Shown here piece by piece: positions 53,284 to 61,206 of a DNA stretch of 64,000 nucleotides. How positions within the stretch are numbered: the stretch's first letter is position 1; the number at the start of each line of letters is the position of its first letter. The stretch is taken from the NCBI GenBank assembly GCA_013289265.1, contig JABDAH010000003.1:34549-98548 (forward strand), written 5' to 3'. The translations under genes were made by a program, and so were the position numbers. The stretch is from Alphaproteobacteria bacterium. Its GTDB lineage: Bacteria > Pseudomonadota > Alphaproteobacteria > UBA9219. The notes under the pieces are model-generated. The model made no database searches and had not been told where the DNA came from. It saw only the letters and a list, made by a program, of their open reading frames with translations.

Positions 53284-53736
53284 TTAATCCCGATGATACG
53301 GGTGCCCAACATTAATTTGCTGCGCCCGGTAAAACTGTTCCAGTAACATGACACGAACAAGGCGGTGCGGCCAAGTCAGTTTCCCGAAACCGATTGTAGC
53401 CTTGGCCGCCTGTCTTACTTTATCGGTCACACCGTCGGCGCCGCCAATCAGGAACACTAATTGATCATTTTGTTCCTGCCAAAGGGTCAGTTTCGCGGCG
53501 AAGTCGCGGCTGGTCATATCTTTGCCGCGTTCGTCCAGCAAGACCACAAAGCTTTTCGGCGGAATGGCGTTTAAAAGCAATTCAGCTTCGGCTTTTTGTG
53601 TCGCCTCCGGCGGCAGATTTTTGGACGCCGCCATTTCTTTGACCGTCACGCTGCCCTTCAGGCGTTTGAGATATTCATCGCACCATTCGGCCTCGCCGCC
53701 GCGTAGTTTGCCAAGGGCAAGGATAAGTGTTTTCAT
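53284..53736 (-). CDS. rlmH: 23S rRNA pseudouridine-1915 N3-methyltransferase RlmH
   Basis: 150 residues, a typical SPOUT methyltransferase. Signatures: FVVLDERGKDMTSRDFA, VFLIGGADGVTD and the C-terminal LTWPHRLVRVMLLEQFYRAQ. The stop-start spacing to the methyltransferase gene is nil. Confidence 0.95.
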   Translation of the reverse strand: MKTLILALGKLRGGEAEWCDEYLKRLKGSVTVKEMAASKNLPPEATQKAEAELLLNAIPPKSFVVLLDERGKDMTSRDFAAKLTLWQEQNDQLVFLIGGADGVTDKVRQAAKATIGFGKLTWPHRLVRVMLLEQFYRAQQINVGHPYHRD

Positions 53737-54495
53737 TTACTTTTTAACGCCGACAAAATGAAAGCGTCGGTAATCCGCATACCATTTACCATCTTTGAAT
53801 AAATGCGGACGCACTTCTGTTTCAATCAATTGCAGGAATTTATCCTGCTGCAGCGATGGAATTTTTTCCACGAAAGCGCGCCCGAACATTTTGACCCAGC
53901 CGCGCACACCGCCGGTCTCATCACTTAGTAATGTCGGTCGGTCGTAAAGATGCGTGTAGCGCACTTCCATGCCCGCCTGTTCAAGCTTCTGCGCAGCCTC
54001 GGCTGTGGTGGGGAAATGCCAGGGCAGTGGAAAATCAGCGCGGTTAAATCCCAATTTATCGAGCGCGGTATAAATCGCATTCTCGATTGTGCCGATATTA
54101 CCAAAGCCGCCCATTTCCGCGACAAAACGACCACCCTTGCGCAAAGCTTTGGCGACTTGCGGAAACACATCGTCCAGTTTCATCCAATGCAAGGCAGCGT
54201 TAGAAAACACCGCATCGAACTGCACACCCAGATTGAGGCTATGCCCGTCGCGACGCAGAAAAGTGATGTTGGGATAAGTCTTCTGCGCCAGCGCTATCAT
54301 ATTCGCATCGGCATCGACACCGGTAACCACGCAGCCCTTTGCCGCAAGTTCCGCAGTCAGAGCGCCGGGGCCGCAGCCGAGATCGAGAATTTTCTCACCC
54401 GCCTGCGGCGCAAGAATATCGATCAGCGCCTGACCATATTCAGGCACAAAATTAAAATTGCGGGCGTAAGTCTCAGCATCCCATTCTTTGGTCAT
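53737..54495 (-). CDS. Class I SAM methyltransferase
   Basis: 252 residues. Motif I is ILDLGCGPGALTAEL at about 36-50, then GVDADANMIALA and the post-motif FDAVFSNAALHWM. The sequence resembles trans-aconitate or biotin-pathway type methyltransferases (HWM signature), but the substrate cannot be told. It sits between rlmH and rsfS, a pair that is usually adjacent, with 0-3 bp spacing. Confidence 0.88.
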   Translation of the reverse strand: MTKEWDAETYARNFNFVPEYGQALIDILAPQAGEKILDLGCGPGALTAELAAKGCVVTGVDADANMIALAQKTYPNITFLRRDGHSLNLGVQFDAVFSNAALHWMKLDDVFPQVAKALRKGGRFVAEMGGFGNIGTIENAIYTALDKLGFNRADFPLPWHFPTTAEAAQKLEQAGMEVRYTHLYDRPTLLSDETGGVRGWVKMFGRAFVEKIPSLQQDKFLQLIETEVRPHLFKDGKWYADYRRFHFVGVKK

Positions 54496-54498
54496 GCC

Positions 54499-55158
54499 TT
54501 AATCCGCTTCTGTTTGGCTGTCCTCAGCATCGCGGGCCGATAATTCAGTATTGCGGCCGCTACGATCCCAGATCTGTTCCAGATTATAATAACGCCGCAC
54601 TTCAGGACGGAACAGATGCACGATGATATCGCCCGCATCCATCAATACCCAATTGCCTTCGGACATGCCTTCAACGCGCATTTGGGTTGCGCCCAGTTTT
54701 TCAAATTCCTCGCGCAGGTAATGCGCGATAGCGCCTAACTGCTTCGACGCACGACCGGAGGCGATGATCATGTAATCCGCCATTGCGCTTCGGCCCGCCA
54801 TATTGACGCTGACGATATCTTCGGCCTGACGCTCATCCAGCACCTTCAAGGCTGCATCGCGCAACTGTTCGGGCAGGCCGTAAGGACCTTTAGGTTGGGT
54901 TTTGGGTTGAACTTTTGGCTGCGTTTTCTGAACGGTTGATTTTTTGGCGACAGGCTTTTTCGCTACCGGTTTTTTTACTGCAACCTTCTTAACCGGTTTA
55001 CCCGTTTTTTTGGCAACGGTTTTCTTCGCCACTAATTTCTTCTTTGGCGCTTTTCTGGCAGCAACTTTTTTGACCGTCGTTTTTTTCGCTACGGCCTTCT
55101 TGGTCACAGCTTTTTTAGCCGGAACTTTCTTCGTCACTTTTTTCTTTGCTTTTGCCAC
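54499..55158 (-). CDS. rsfS: Ribosome silencing factor RsfS with long Lys/Ala-rich N-terminal tail
   Basis: 219 residues, about twice the usual length. The RsfS domain occupies about 100-205: MADYMIIASGRASKQLGAIA, GMSEGNWVLMDAGDIIVHLF, RRYYNLEQIW. Residues 1-95 are tandem KKxVAKK/PVAKK-like repeats resembling histone H1-like tails, which would bind RNA or DNA. RsfS blocks subunit joining by binding ribosomal protein L14. Placed next to nadD as in many bacteria. Confidence 0.93.
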   Translation of the reverse strand: MAKAKKKVTKKVPAKKAVTKKAVAKKTTVKKVAARKAPKKKLVAKKTVAKKTGKPVKKVAVKKPVAKKPVAKKSTVQKTQPKVQPKTQPKGPYGLPEQLRDAALKVLDERQAEDIVSVNMAGRSAMADYMIIASGRASKQLGAIAHYLREEFEKLGATQMRVEGMSEGNWVLMDAGDIIVHLFRPEVRRYYNLEQIWDRSGRNTELSARDAEDSQTEAD

Positions 55159-55182
55159 GCTGCTATTCCCCTATGAATTAAG

Positions 55183-55785
55183 TTACCGTTGTTGCCGAAT
55201 GCTTGTCGCCGACAGGATGTTTAATTGATTATCCAATATCAGCCATACAGGCGTCTGCTGTTGCGCCAGATTTTTGGCATTCCGCGCCGACCGCCAGTTA
55301 CGACTAAAACGCCGGGCAACCTTGCCCAACCCCCGGCCCGCAGCATAGTTGGGACGGCGGAAAACGGCAACCGGAACAAGGGCGAAGATTTCCTGCCATT
55401 TTTTCCAGCGCGGCAGCTGTTTCAGGTTATCTGCCCCCATCAGCCAGATAAAATTTGTATGTGGAAAGCGGCGTTTGAGCTGTTTCAGCGTATCAACCGT
55501 GTAGCGGGTGCCCAGTTGATCCTCGATATCCGTAACCAGTATGCGTGGATGCCGCGTCATGTTTCTGGCCCCCGACATACGCGCAACCAGCGATGCCATG
55601 CCTTTTTCGGGTTTCAGGGGGTTTTGCGGACTGACCAGCCACCAGACCTGATCCAGCTGCAACCGCCGCAGGGCATGCAGGGTCATCGCCAGATGGCCTT
55701 GATGCGCGGGATTGAACGACCCGCCCATAAGGCCGATCCGTAAACCGGAAAAAGCAGGCGAAGAATGGAGGCGAGGTTGCAGCAT
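55183..55785 (-). CDS. nadD: Nicotinate-nucleotide adenylyltransferase
   Basis: About 200 residues from the ATG at 55785; the frame is open to 55887 but the family starts near the GLMGGSFNPAHQGHL motif. The nucleotidyltransferase HxGH (HQGH) and the C-terminal ISATSIR motif (LNILSATSIRQQR) are present. It makes deamido-NAD in NAD synthesis. The SD is weak for either start. Confidence 0.94.
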   Translation of the reverse strand: MLQPRLHSSPAFSGLRIGLMGGSFNPAHQGHLAMTLHALRRLQLDQVWWLVSPQNPLKPEKGMASLVARMSGARNMTRHPRILVTDIEDQLGTRYTVDTLKQLKRRFPHTNFIWLMGADNLKQLPRWKKWQEIFALVPVAVFRRPNYAAGRGLGKVARRFSRNWRSARNAKNLAQQQTPVWLILDNQLNILSATSIRQQR

Positions 55786-56003
55786 GAAAAAGAAATGCCC
55801 GAATAGCGCGTTATATGAAAGCGTCGAATTTGAAACATCATAGGCCAAATTATTCATGCTGCAATTGCGAACTACCCCGCACCGCAAACGAAAACTGACA
55901 CAGTGCTCTGGCTAAATAGCGTGAAAGTAAAGGCAGTAATTGCTTTTACGGGATGCACACCCCTAGTTTCCTACGCTGTCATTCACTAACCGAGGATAAC
56001 CCG

Positions 56004-56210
56004 ATGTCACCATACGATATACTTAATAGGGAACATCATCATGCCTGCGGCAGCGGCAGCGATAGCGGTCATGATTGCGATCCATCCACCCTGCCTTTAC
56101 TTACGCCCAGTGGCAAAACGCCGAGAGTTACCTATGGTACTGAATCCGCTTGTTTGCCACTCGGACATGGCCTGCCGCGCCCTAACTCTCTTGTAGCGGC
56201 AAACTTATAA
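56004..56210 (+). CDS. Small His/Cys-containing ORF, unknown
   Basis: 68 residues from the ATG at 56004, which has GAGG 9 nt upstream. It contains EHHHACGSGSDSGHDCD, a cluster of four His and two Cys that could bind a metal. No family recognised; it may not be a real gene. Confidence 0.35.
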   Translation: MSPYDILNREHHHACGSGSDSGHDCDPSTLPLLTPSGKTPRVTYGTESACLPLGHGLPRPNSLVAANL

Positions 56211-56275
56211 TTTCATTGGTATAGTAGTTTCTTCACGCTGGATGCCGGATAGGTGGCGGGGTATAGTCCGCCACC

Positions 56276-56635
56276 ATGACTGAATCTAACCCCCTCGTCA
56301 TACGTTTAGGTGAAAAAGACAGTGATGCGGCAACCATAACGCCGCATACCAATATTGCGACCAAAACCCGGCCTGAAGTCAAAAAACCATCAATGTATAA
56401 AGTCTTTCTGCTGAACGACGATTATACGCCGATGGAATTTGTCGTGCAGGTTCTGGAAACTTTTTTCAATAAAAGCCGGGAGGAAGCGACGCGCATCATG
56501 CTGCATGTGCATCAAAAAGGCCTTGGCCTGTGCGGCGTCTACACTTTTGAAGTAGCGGAAACGAAGGTCACGCAGGTACTCTCGGCAGCGCGACAAGCCC
56601 AGCACCCCCTGCAATGTACGATGGAAAAAGAATAA
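56276..56635 (+). CDS. clpS: ClpS adaptor protein
   Basis: 119 residues. The core has [21 protein letters not shown], the [25 protein letters not shown] segment and the N-degron pocket residues of ClpS. It hands N-degron substrates to ClpA. It overlaps queF by one base (TAATG). clpA itself is about 1.2 kb downstream, separated by queF and a toxin-antitoxin pair. Confidence 0.95.
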   Translation: MTESNPLVIRLGEKDSDAATITPHTNIATKTRPEVKKPSMYKVFLLNDDYTPMEFVVQVLETFFNKSREEATRIMLHVHQKGLGLCGVYTFEVAETKVTQVLSAARQAQHPLQCTMEKE

Positions 56636-57099
56636 TGCCCAAATCACCTTATAAAAAACTCACCCAGCTCGGCCGCAAGGTTGCCATTCCGCAGTCACCT
56701 GAAAAAGCGATGCTGGAAAAAGTCGTCAAGCCTTTCAACCAGCATGATTACTTGGTGCGTTTTACCTGCCCTGAATTTACCAGCCTCTGCCCTTTGACGG
56801 GACAGCCTGATTTTGCCCATATCGTCATAGATTATGTGCCGGGAAAATTTCTGGTGGAAAGCAAGTCTTTAAAGCTCTATCTGCAATCTTTCCGCAACTA
56901 CGGCGACTTCCACGAAGCCTGCACCGTTGGTATCGGCGACCGGCTGATTAAAACCATTGCGCCAAAATGGCTGCGCATTTCCGGTTACTGGTACCCGCGC
57001 GGCGGCATGCCGATTGATGTCTTTTTCCAGAAAGGCAAGCTGCCTGCGGATGTTTTCGTGCCTGATACTGGTGTGGTGCCGTACCGGGGACGCGGTTAA
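56635..57099 (+). CDS. queF: NADPH-dependent 7-cyano-7-deazaguanine reductase QueF
   Basis: 154 residues, the short unimodular type. It has [23 protein letters not shown] (catalytic Cys) and the [15 protein letters not shown] motif of QueF. It reduces preQ0 to preQ1 for queuosine. The start is the ATG overlapping the clpS stop. Confidence 0.96.
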   Translation: MPKSPYKKLTQLGRKVAIPQSPEKAMLEKVVKPFNQHDYLVRFTCPEFTSLCPLTGQPDFAHIVIDYVPGKFLVESKSLKLYLQSFRNYGDFHEACTVGIGDRLIKTIAPKWLRISGYWYPRGGMPIDVFFQKGKLPADVFVPDTGVVPYRGRG

Positions 57100-57389
57100 T
57101 CCAGTCGTTTTTTCAGCCGCATCAGCATATCCATTTTTTCATGAAGTACGGCAATAACGATTGGCTTTTTGGTGGCGAGCAGAAAAATATAATGATGTTC
57201 ACACCGAATATACTGAATCTTTTCAGTCAAATTTTTTAATACAACCTCTCCCCGGCTGATCTTTTTAAAGCAGGCCTCAAGCTTGAACAAATATTTATCG
57301 GCTTGCGCCTCACCCCATTTTTCGTCGGTGTAACGCCAAATGTCGATAAGATCCTGTTCGACCTGAATTGTTTTTTGGAGATCGGCCAT
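57096..57389 (-). CDS. RelE/ParE family toxin
   Basis: 97 residues from the ATG at 57389; the open frame starts 3 codons earlier. It has the ParE-like pattern [22 protein letters not shown] and a late [27 protein letters not shown]. Such toxins cleave mRNA on ribosomes or poison gyrase. It follows its RHH antitoxin by 26 bp, and the last 4 bases overlap the end of queF on the other strand. Confidence 0.87.
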   Translation of the reverse strand: MADLQKTIQVEQDLIDIWRYTDEKWGEAQADKYLFKLEACFKKISRGEVVLKNLTEKIQYIRCEHHYIFLLATKKPIVIAVLHEKMDMLMRLKKRLD

Positions 57390-57415
57390 AAGATACAAAC
57401 TCTTATATTCCGTGC

Positions 57416-57673
57416 TTAAGTCCGGCGTTGTGATTTAGCTTTTGCTATAATGCCGCTCATGGATTGTTTAGACAATTCGCCTTGTTTCGCAGATTCAATG
57501 CGCGGTGCAAGAAAATCCATCAGCTCCTTGAGGTTTTCATCGCCTTCTTTCGCGGCGGGCACAGAAAGAGTTTTTTCAATAATATAATCCTTAAGGCTAA
57601 GTCCGTGCCAGGCAGCTAGCGCTTTTATTTTTTTATGCTGGTGTTCGGGTAATTCAATAGAAAGGCGGCCCAT
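57416..57673 (-). CDS. Ribbon-helix-helix antitoxin (ParD/CopG-like)
   Basis: 85 residues from the ATG at 57673, which has AGGAG upstream; the open frame extends 12 codons further without a good SD. The N-terminus MGRLSIELPEHQHKKIKALAAWHGLSLKDYI is a ribbon-helix-helix DNA-binding domain; the C-terminus would neutralise the toxin. It is the first gene of the pair, as usual. Confidence 0.85.
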   Translation of the reverse strand: MGRLSIELPEHQHKKIKALAAWHGLSLKDYIIEKTLSVPAAKEGDENLKELMDFLAPRIESAKQGELSKQSMSGIIAKAKSQRRT

Positions 57674-57705
57674 GATATTTCTCCTAAATGATAGAAAAAA
57701 CGATA

Positions 57706-57717
57706 TCACAAATGTGA
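57706..57717 (-). promoter_or_regulatory. Candidate autoregulatory operator of the toxin-antitoxin pair
   Basis: TCACA-AA-TGTGA is a perfect 5-2-5 inverted repeat 33 bp upstream of the antitoxin ATG. It is a suitable site for a ribbon-helix-helix dimer. Confidence 0.5.
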
Positions 57718-57854
57718 CATTTTGTCAATAATGAACATACAATATATCGAGGTCCGCGCCGCTGAAGCTTTACCTCTTGTTTATCGGTAGATTGTTACTA
57801 TCTCTTGATGGTAGCCTTTATTCATCGGCGTAAAAATCAGGAGGGTTTTTAATA

Positions 57855-60170
57855 ATGCTCTCGCGCAATCTGGAACGCACTTTACATCACGCCTTGGCGT
57901 TGGCGAACGAACGCCGCCATGAATATTCCACACTTGAACATCTTTTACTGGCCCTGACCGCCGATCAGGATGCCGTCGCCGTTATGCGCGCCTGTAACAT
58001 CAACCTGATCAAGCTGCGCGAAGAGTTGACCACTTATCTGGACGAAGAACTGACGGAACTGACAGTTTCGGAAGGCAATGAAGACGCCAAGCCGACCGCC
58101 GGATTCCAGCGCGTGCTGCAACGCGCCGTTATCCATGTGCAATCATCCGGCCGCGAAGAAGTGACCGGCGCGAACGTCCTTGTCTCCCTTTTCTCCGAAC
58201 GTGAAAGCCATGCAGTTTATTTCCTGCAGGGCCACGACATGACGCGTTTTGACGCAGTCAATTACATCTCTCACGGCATCGGCAAAGCCAAATCCGGCGA
58301 AGCGGCAGGCGCGGGCGCGCCGAGCGGCGTGGAAGATGAAGCAGGCGAACGCGGCGGCGCGAAAAAAGGGCCCGATGCGCTGGATGCCTACTGCGTTAAT
58401 CTCAATCAAAAGGCGCAAACCGGCAAGATCGATCCGCTGATTGGCCGCACGGCAGAAGTTGAGCGCACAATCCAAATTCTCTGCCGTCGCCAAAAAAATA
58501 ATCCGCTTTATGTCGGCGATTCCGGCGTTGGCAAAACTGCGATTGCCGAAGGCCTGGCGCGCCGCATCATTAAGGGCGAAGTGCCGGAAGTCCTGCAAAA
58601 TACCGTTATCTACGCGCTCGACCTCGGCGCCTTATTGGCTGGCACACGCTACCGCGGCGATTTCGAAGAACGCCTAAAAAATGTTCTGACAGAACTGCGC
58701 AACATTCCGGAATCGGTTTTATTTATCGATGAAATCCACACCATTATCGGCGCCGGGGCTACATCGGGCGGTTCCATGGATGCCAGCAATTTACTGAAAC
58801 CTGCCCTTGCCAACGGCACCCTGCGTTGCATTGGTTCCACCACTTACAAGGAATATCGTAACTATTTTGAGAAAGACCGCGCCCTTGTGCGGCGTTTCCA
58901 GAAGATCGATGTCAACGAGCCGTCGCAGGAAGATGCGTTCAAGATCCTGATGGGCATCAAGAGTTATTACGAAGATCACCACAAGGTAAAATATACCGAA
59001 GAAGCCGTGCGCGGCGCGGTTGAACTCTCCGCCCGTTATATCGGCGACCGCAAGCTGCCGGATAAAGCGATCGACGTTCTGGATGAAAGTGGCGCATCGC
59101 AGATGCTGCTGCCTGCCGACAAACGCAAGACAACTATCGAAATCGGCGATATCGAAAATGTCATCGCCAAGATGGCCCGCATCCCGGCGAAATCAATCAA
59201 TCACGATGACCGCGAAACGCTGCGCAATCTGGAACGCGACCTGAAAGCCATGGTTTACGGGCAGGAAGGCGCCATTACCGCGCTGGTTTCCGCCATCAAA
59301 CTGGCGCGTGCCGGCCTGCGCGAGCCTGAAAAACCCATCGGCAGCTATCTATTCTCTGGCCCTACGGGTGTTGGCAAAACCGAAGTGGCGCGCCAGCTTT
59401 CCATGAGTATGGGCATCGAGCTGAAACGTTTCGACATGTCGGAATATATGGAACGGCATAGCATCTCGCGCCTGATCGGCGCGCCTCCGGGCTATGTCGG
59501 CTTTGACCAGGGTGGCCTGCTTACCGATGCCGTGGACCAGCATCCACATTGCGTGTTGCTGCTCGATGAAATCGAGAAAGCGCATCCGGACCTTTTTAAT
59601 ATCCTGCTGCAGGTGATGGATCACGGCAAGCTGACAGACCATAATGGCAAAATTGTCGATTTTCGTAATGTTATCCTGATCATGACAACGAACGCCGGTG
59701 CTGCCGACCTTGCAAAGGCAAGCATCGGGTTTGAACGCGGCGCGCGCGAAGGCGATGACGCCGAAGCTATCAACCGCATGTTCACACCGGAATTCCGCAA
59801 CCGGTTGGACGCCATCATCACCTTCAACGCCTTGACCGCCGAAGTGATCGACCGTGTTGTCGATAAATTCGTGTTGCAGCTGGAAGGTTTGCTGGCCGAC
59901 CGCGGCGTGACGATTGAATTGTCACAGGAAGCAAGGGCATGGCTCGGCAAAAAAGGTTACGACCCGCTTTACGGCGCGCGCCCGCTTGGCCGCGTCATAC
60001 AGGAACAGATCAAAAAACCGTTGGCCGAAGAGCTCTTGTTCGGCGAGCTGCAAAAAGGCGGCGTCGTGCTGGTTGGGCTTGATAAAGAGACTGAAAAACT
60101 CACTTTCAAAATTCAACCGTCACCACCCGTTCCCAAAGCCAGAAAAACAGAAGAACTCATTGAAAGATAA
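57855..60170 (+). CDS. clpA: ATP-dependent Clp protease ATPase subunit ClpA
   Basis: 771 residues. A Clp N domain (1-145) is followed by two AAA+ modules with Walker A GDSGVGKTA and GPTGVGKTE, then the D2 sensor region and the C-terminal ClpP-docking area. It unfolds proteins for ClpP. SD AGGAGGG is strong. Its ClpS adaptor gene lies 1.2 kb upstream. Confidence 0.97.
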   Translation: MLSRNLERTLHHALALANERRHEYSTLEHLLLALTADQDAVAVMRACNINLIKLREELTTYLDEELTELTVSEGNEDAKPTAGFQRVLQRAVIHVQSSGREEVTGANVLVSLFSERESHAVYFLQGHDMTRFDAVNYISHGIGKAKSGEAAGAGAPSGVEDEAGERGGAKKGPDALDAYCVNLNQKAQTGKIDPLIGRTAEVERTIQILCRRQKNNPLYVGDSGVGKTAIAEGLARRIIKGEVPEVLQNTVIYALDLGALLAGTRYRGDFEERLKNVLTELRNIPESVLFIDEIHTIIGAGATSGGSMDASNLLKPALANGTLRCIGSTTYKEYRNYFEKDRALVRRFQKIDVNEPSQEDAFKILMGIKSYYEDHHKVKYTEEAVRGAVELSARYIGDRKLPDKAIDVLDESGASQMLLPADKRKTTIEIGDIENVIAKMARIPAKSINHDDRETLRNLERDLKAMVYGQEGAITALVSAIKLARAGLREPEKPIGSYLFSGPTGVGKTEVARQLSMSMGIELKRFDMSEYMERHSISRLIGAPPGYVGFDQGGLLTDAVDQHPHCVLLLDEIEKAHPDLFNILLQVMDHGKLTDHNGKIVDFRNVILIMTTNAGAADLAKASIGFERGAREGDDAEAINRMFTPEFRNRLDAIITFNALTAEVIDRVVDKFVLQLEGLLADRGVTIELSQEARAWLGKKGYDPLYGARPLGRVIQEQIKKPLAEELLFGELQKGGVVLVGLDKETEKLTFKIQPSPPVPKARKTEELIER

Positions 60171-60221
60171 CGATTTTATCGTTATTTAAGCTTTGGCTGT
60201 TATACTCATTTTGATAGTAAA

Positions 60222-60245
60222 AAGGGGCCCTTCCCATAGCCCCTT
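60222..60245. terminator. GC-rich hairpin after clpA
   Basis: AAGGGGC (60222-60228) pairs with GCCCCTT (60239-60245) across 10 nt. The T run expected for a plus-strand terminator is missing; the T run lies on the minus-strand side. It is probably the clpA end or a bidirectional terminator. Confidence 0.45.
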
Positions 60246-60365
60246 CGCGGATTTTAGGGTTAACAAACCCTTATCTCCTCCGCGGGCGTTTTAAACGAAA
60301 GCGCTGAAGGCTTTCGTATGAAACGTGAAAGCGCCGGAATTTAAACGGCGCGTGAGAGAGTGAAA

Positions 60366-60569
60366 ATGGGCAACAGTTCATCATATGTAATACGCCCGGC
60401 GAGCTCCAAAAAAGAAGGAGTTCTGATCGGCCATGATGTGCCCGCAGCGCTGGACGAAGAAGAACGCCGCCCCCATTACAGTAAGGGCAGAGCTTCATCG
60501 GGTGCCGCATGCCACGCCATGGAACGCCAGAACCGCCATAGCCGGTTCGTACGACGCAGCACCCATTAA
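60366..60569 (+). CDS. Possible small ORF
   Basis: 67 codons from an ATG at 60366 with GAGAG 8 nt upstream. The product is Arg/Ser/His rich with no recognisable feature, and its stop codon is shared with the border of the palindromic element. Could be spurious. Confidence 0.25.
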   Translation: MGNSSSYVIRPASSKKEGVLIGHDVPAALDEEERRPHYSKGRASSGAACHAMERQNRHSRFVRRSTH

Positions 60570-60668
60570 CGTCATTCCGGAAAAATCGCTTTTTGCTGCG
60601 TCAGCAGGAATAAACTTTCTTTCGTCCTGCTTACGCAAGTCGAAAAGAAAGCTTTCTGGAATGACGTT
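60568..60668. repeat. REP/MITE-like palindromic element
   Basis: AACGTCATTCCGGAAA (60568-60583) and TTTCTGGAATGACGTT (60653-60668) are 16-bp terminal inverted repeats with one mismatch. Inside, TGCGTCAGCAGGA and TCCTGCTTACGCA form a second stem with one mismatch. The 101-bp element would fold into nested hairpins. GTCATTCC-type palindromes are common dispersed repeats in bacteria. I saw no second copy in this window. Confidence 0.65.
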
Positions 60669-60738
60669 GCTAGAATTGTGAACCCGATCACAAGGTTCCT
60701 TACTTCCCAAAACAATCTAACTGGTTTAAGTTCCAGCC

Positions 60739-61206
60739 ATGCCTCTCATCGCTCAGCGCCTGGCCGAACTCGGCCTCACTTTACCCACACCTGCATCGCC
60801 CGTTGCAGCTTATGTGCCTTATATTATCACCGGTAATCTGGTCTTTATTTCCGGACAATTACCGATTGATAATGGCCAGTTGAAAATTAAGGGCCGTCTC
60901 GGCGATGATGTTGATCTGGCCACCGGACAAGCGGCAGCAAAATTATGCGGCCTGAATATTCTGGCGCAACTGCACAAAGCCTGCGGCGGTGATCTGGATA
61001 AAGTGGAACGCTGCGTCAAGCTTGGCGGTTTTGTCTCATCCGCTGCCGATTTTTACGACCATCCTAAAGTCGTCAACGGCGCATCGGAATTAATGGAACA
61101 GGTTTTTGGGCCAAAGGGCCAACATGCGCGCTCCGCCGTCGGCGTCGCCAATCTACCGCTGAATGCCGCCGTGGAAGTCGATGCCATTTTCGCGTTGAAG
61201 GGCTGA
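60739..61206 (+). CDS. RidA/YjgF family protein
   Basis: 155 residues. RidA-fold landmarks: the N-terminal YIITGNLVFISGQLP and the C-terminal GQHARSAVGVANLPLNAAVEVDAI with the conserved Arg that binds carboxylates in imine deaminases. It probably removes reactive enamine/imine intermediates. This is the longer YjgF subgroup. It overlaps the next gene by one base (TGATG). Confidence 0.9.
   Translation: MPLIAQRLAELGLTLPTPASPVAAYVPYIITGNLVFISGQLPIDNGQLKIKGRLGDDVDLATGQAAAKLCGLNILAQLHKACGGDLDKVERCVKLGGFVSSAADFYDHPKVVNGASELMEQVFGPKGQHARSAVGVANLPLNAAVEVDAIFALKG

Larger units (their letters stand above)
60171..60738 (+). other. Intergenic region between clpA and ridA
   Basis: 568 bp with no well-supported gene. 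It holds an A/T hairpin at 60167-60185 at the clpA stop, a GC-rich hairpin at 60222-60245, a stretch with imperfect repeats (AAAGCG..., TTTAAACG) at about 60285-60350, a possible 67-codon ORF at 60366, and a REP/MITE-like palindrome at 60568-60668. The ridA promoter should lie in the last 70 bp. Confidence 0.6.
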
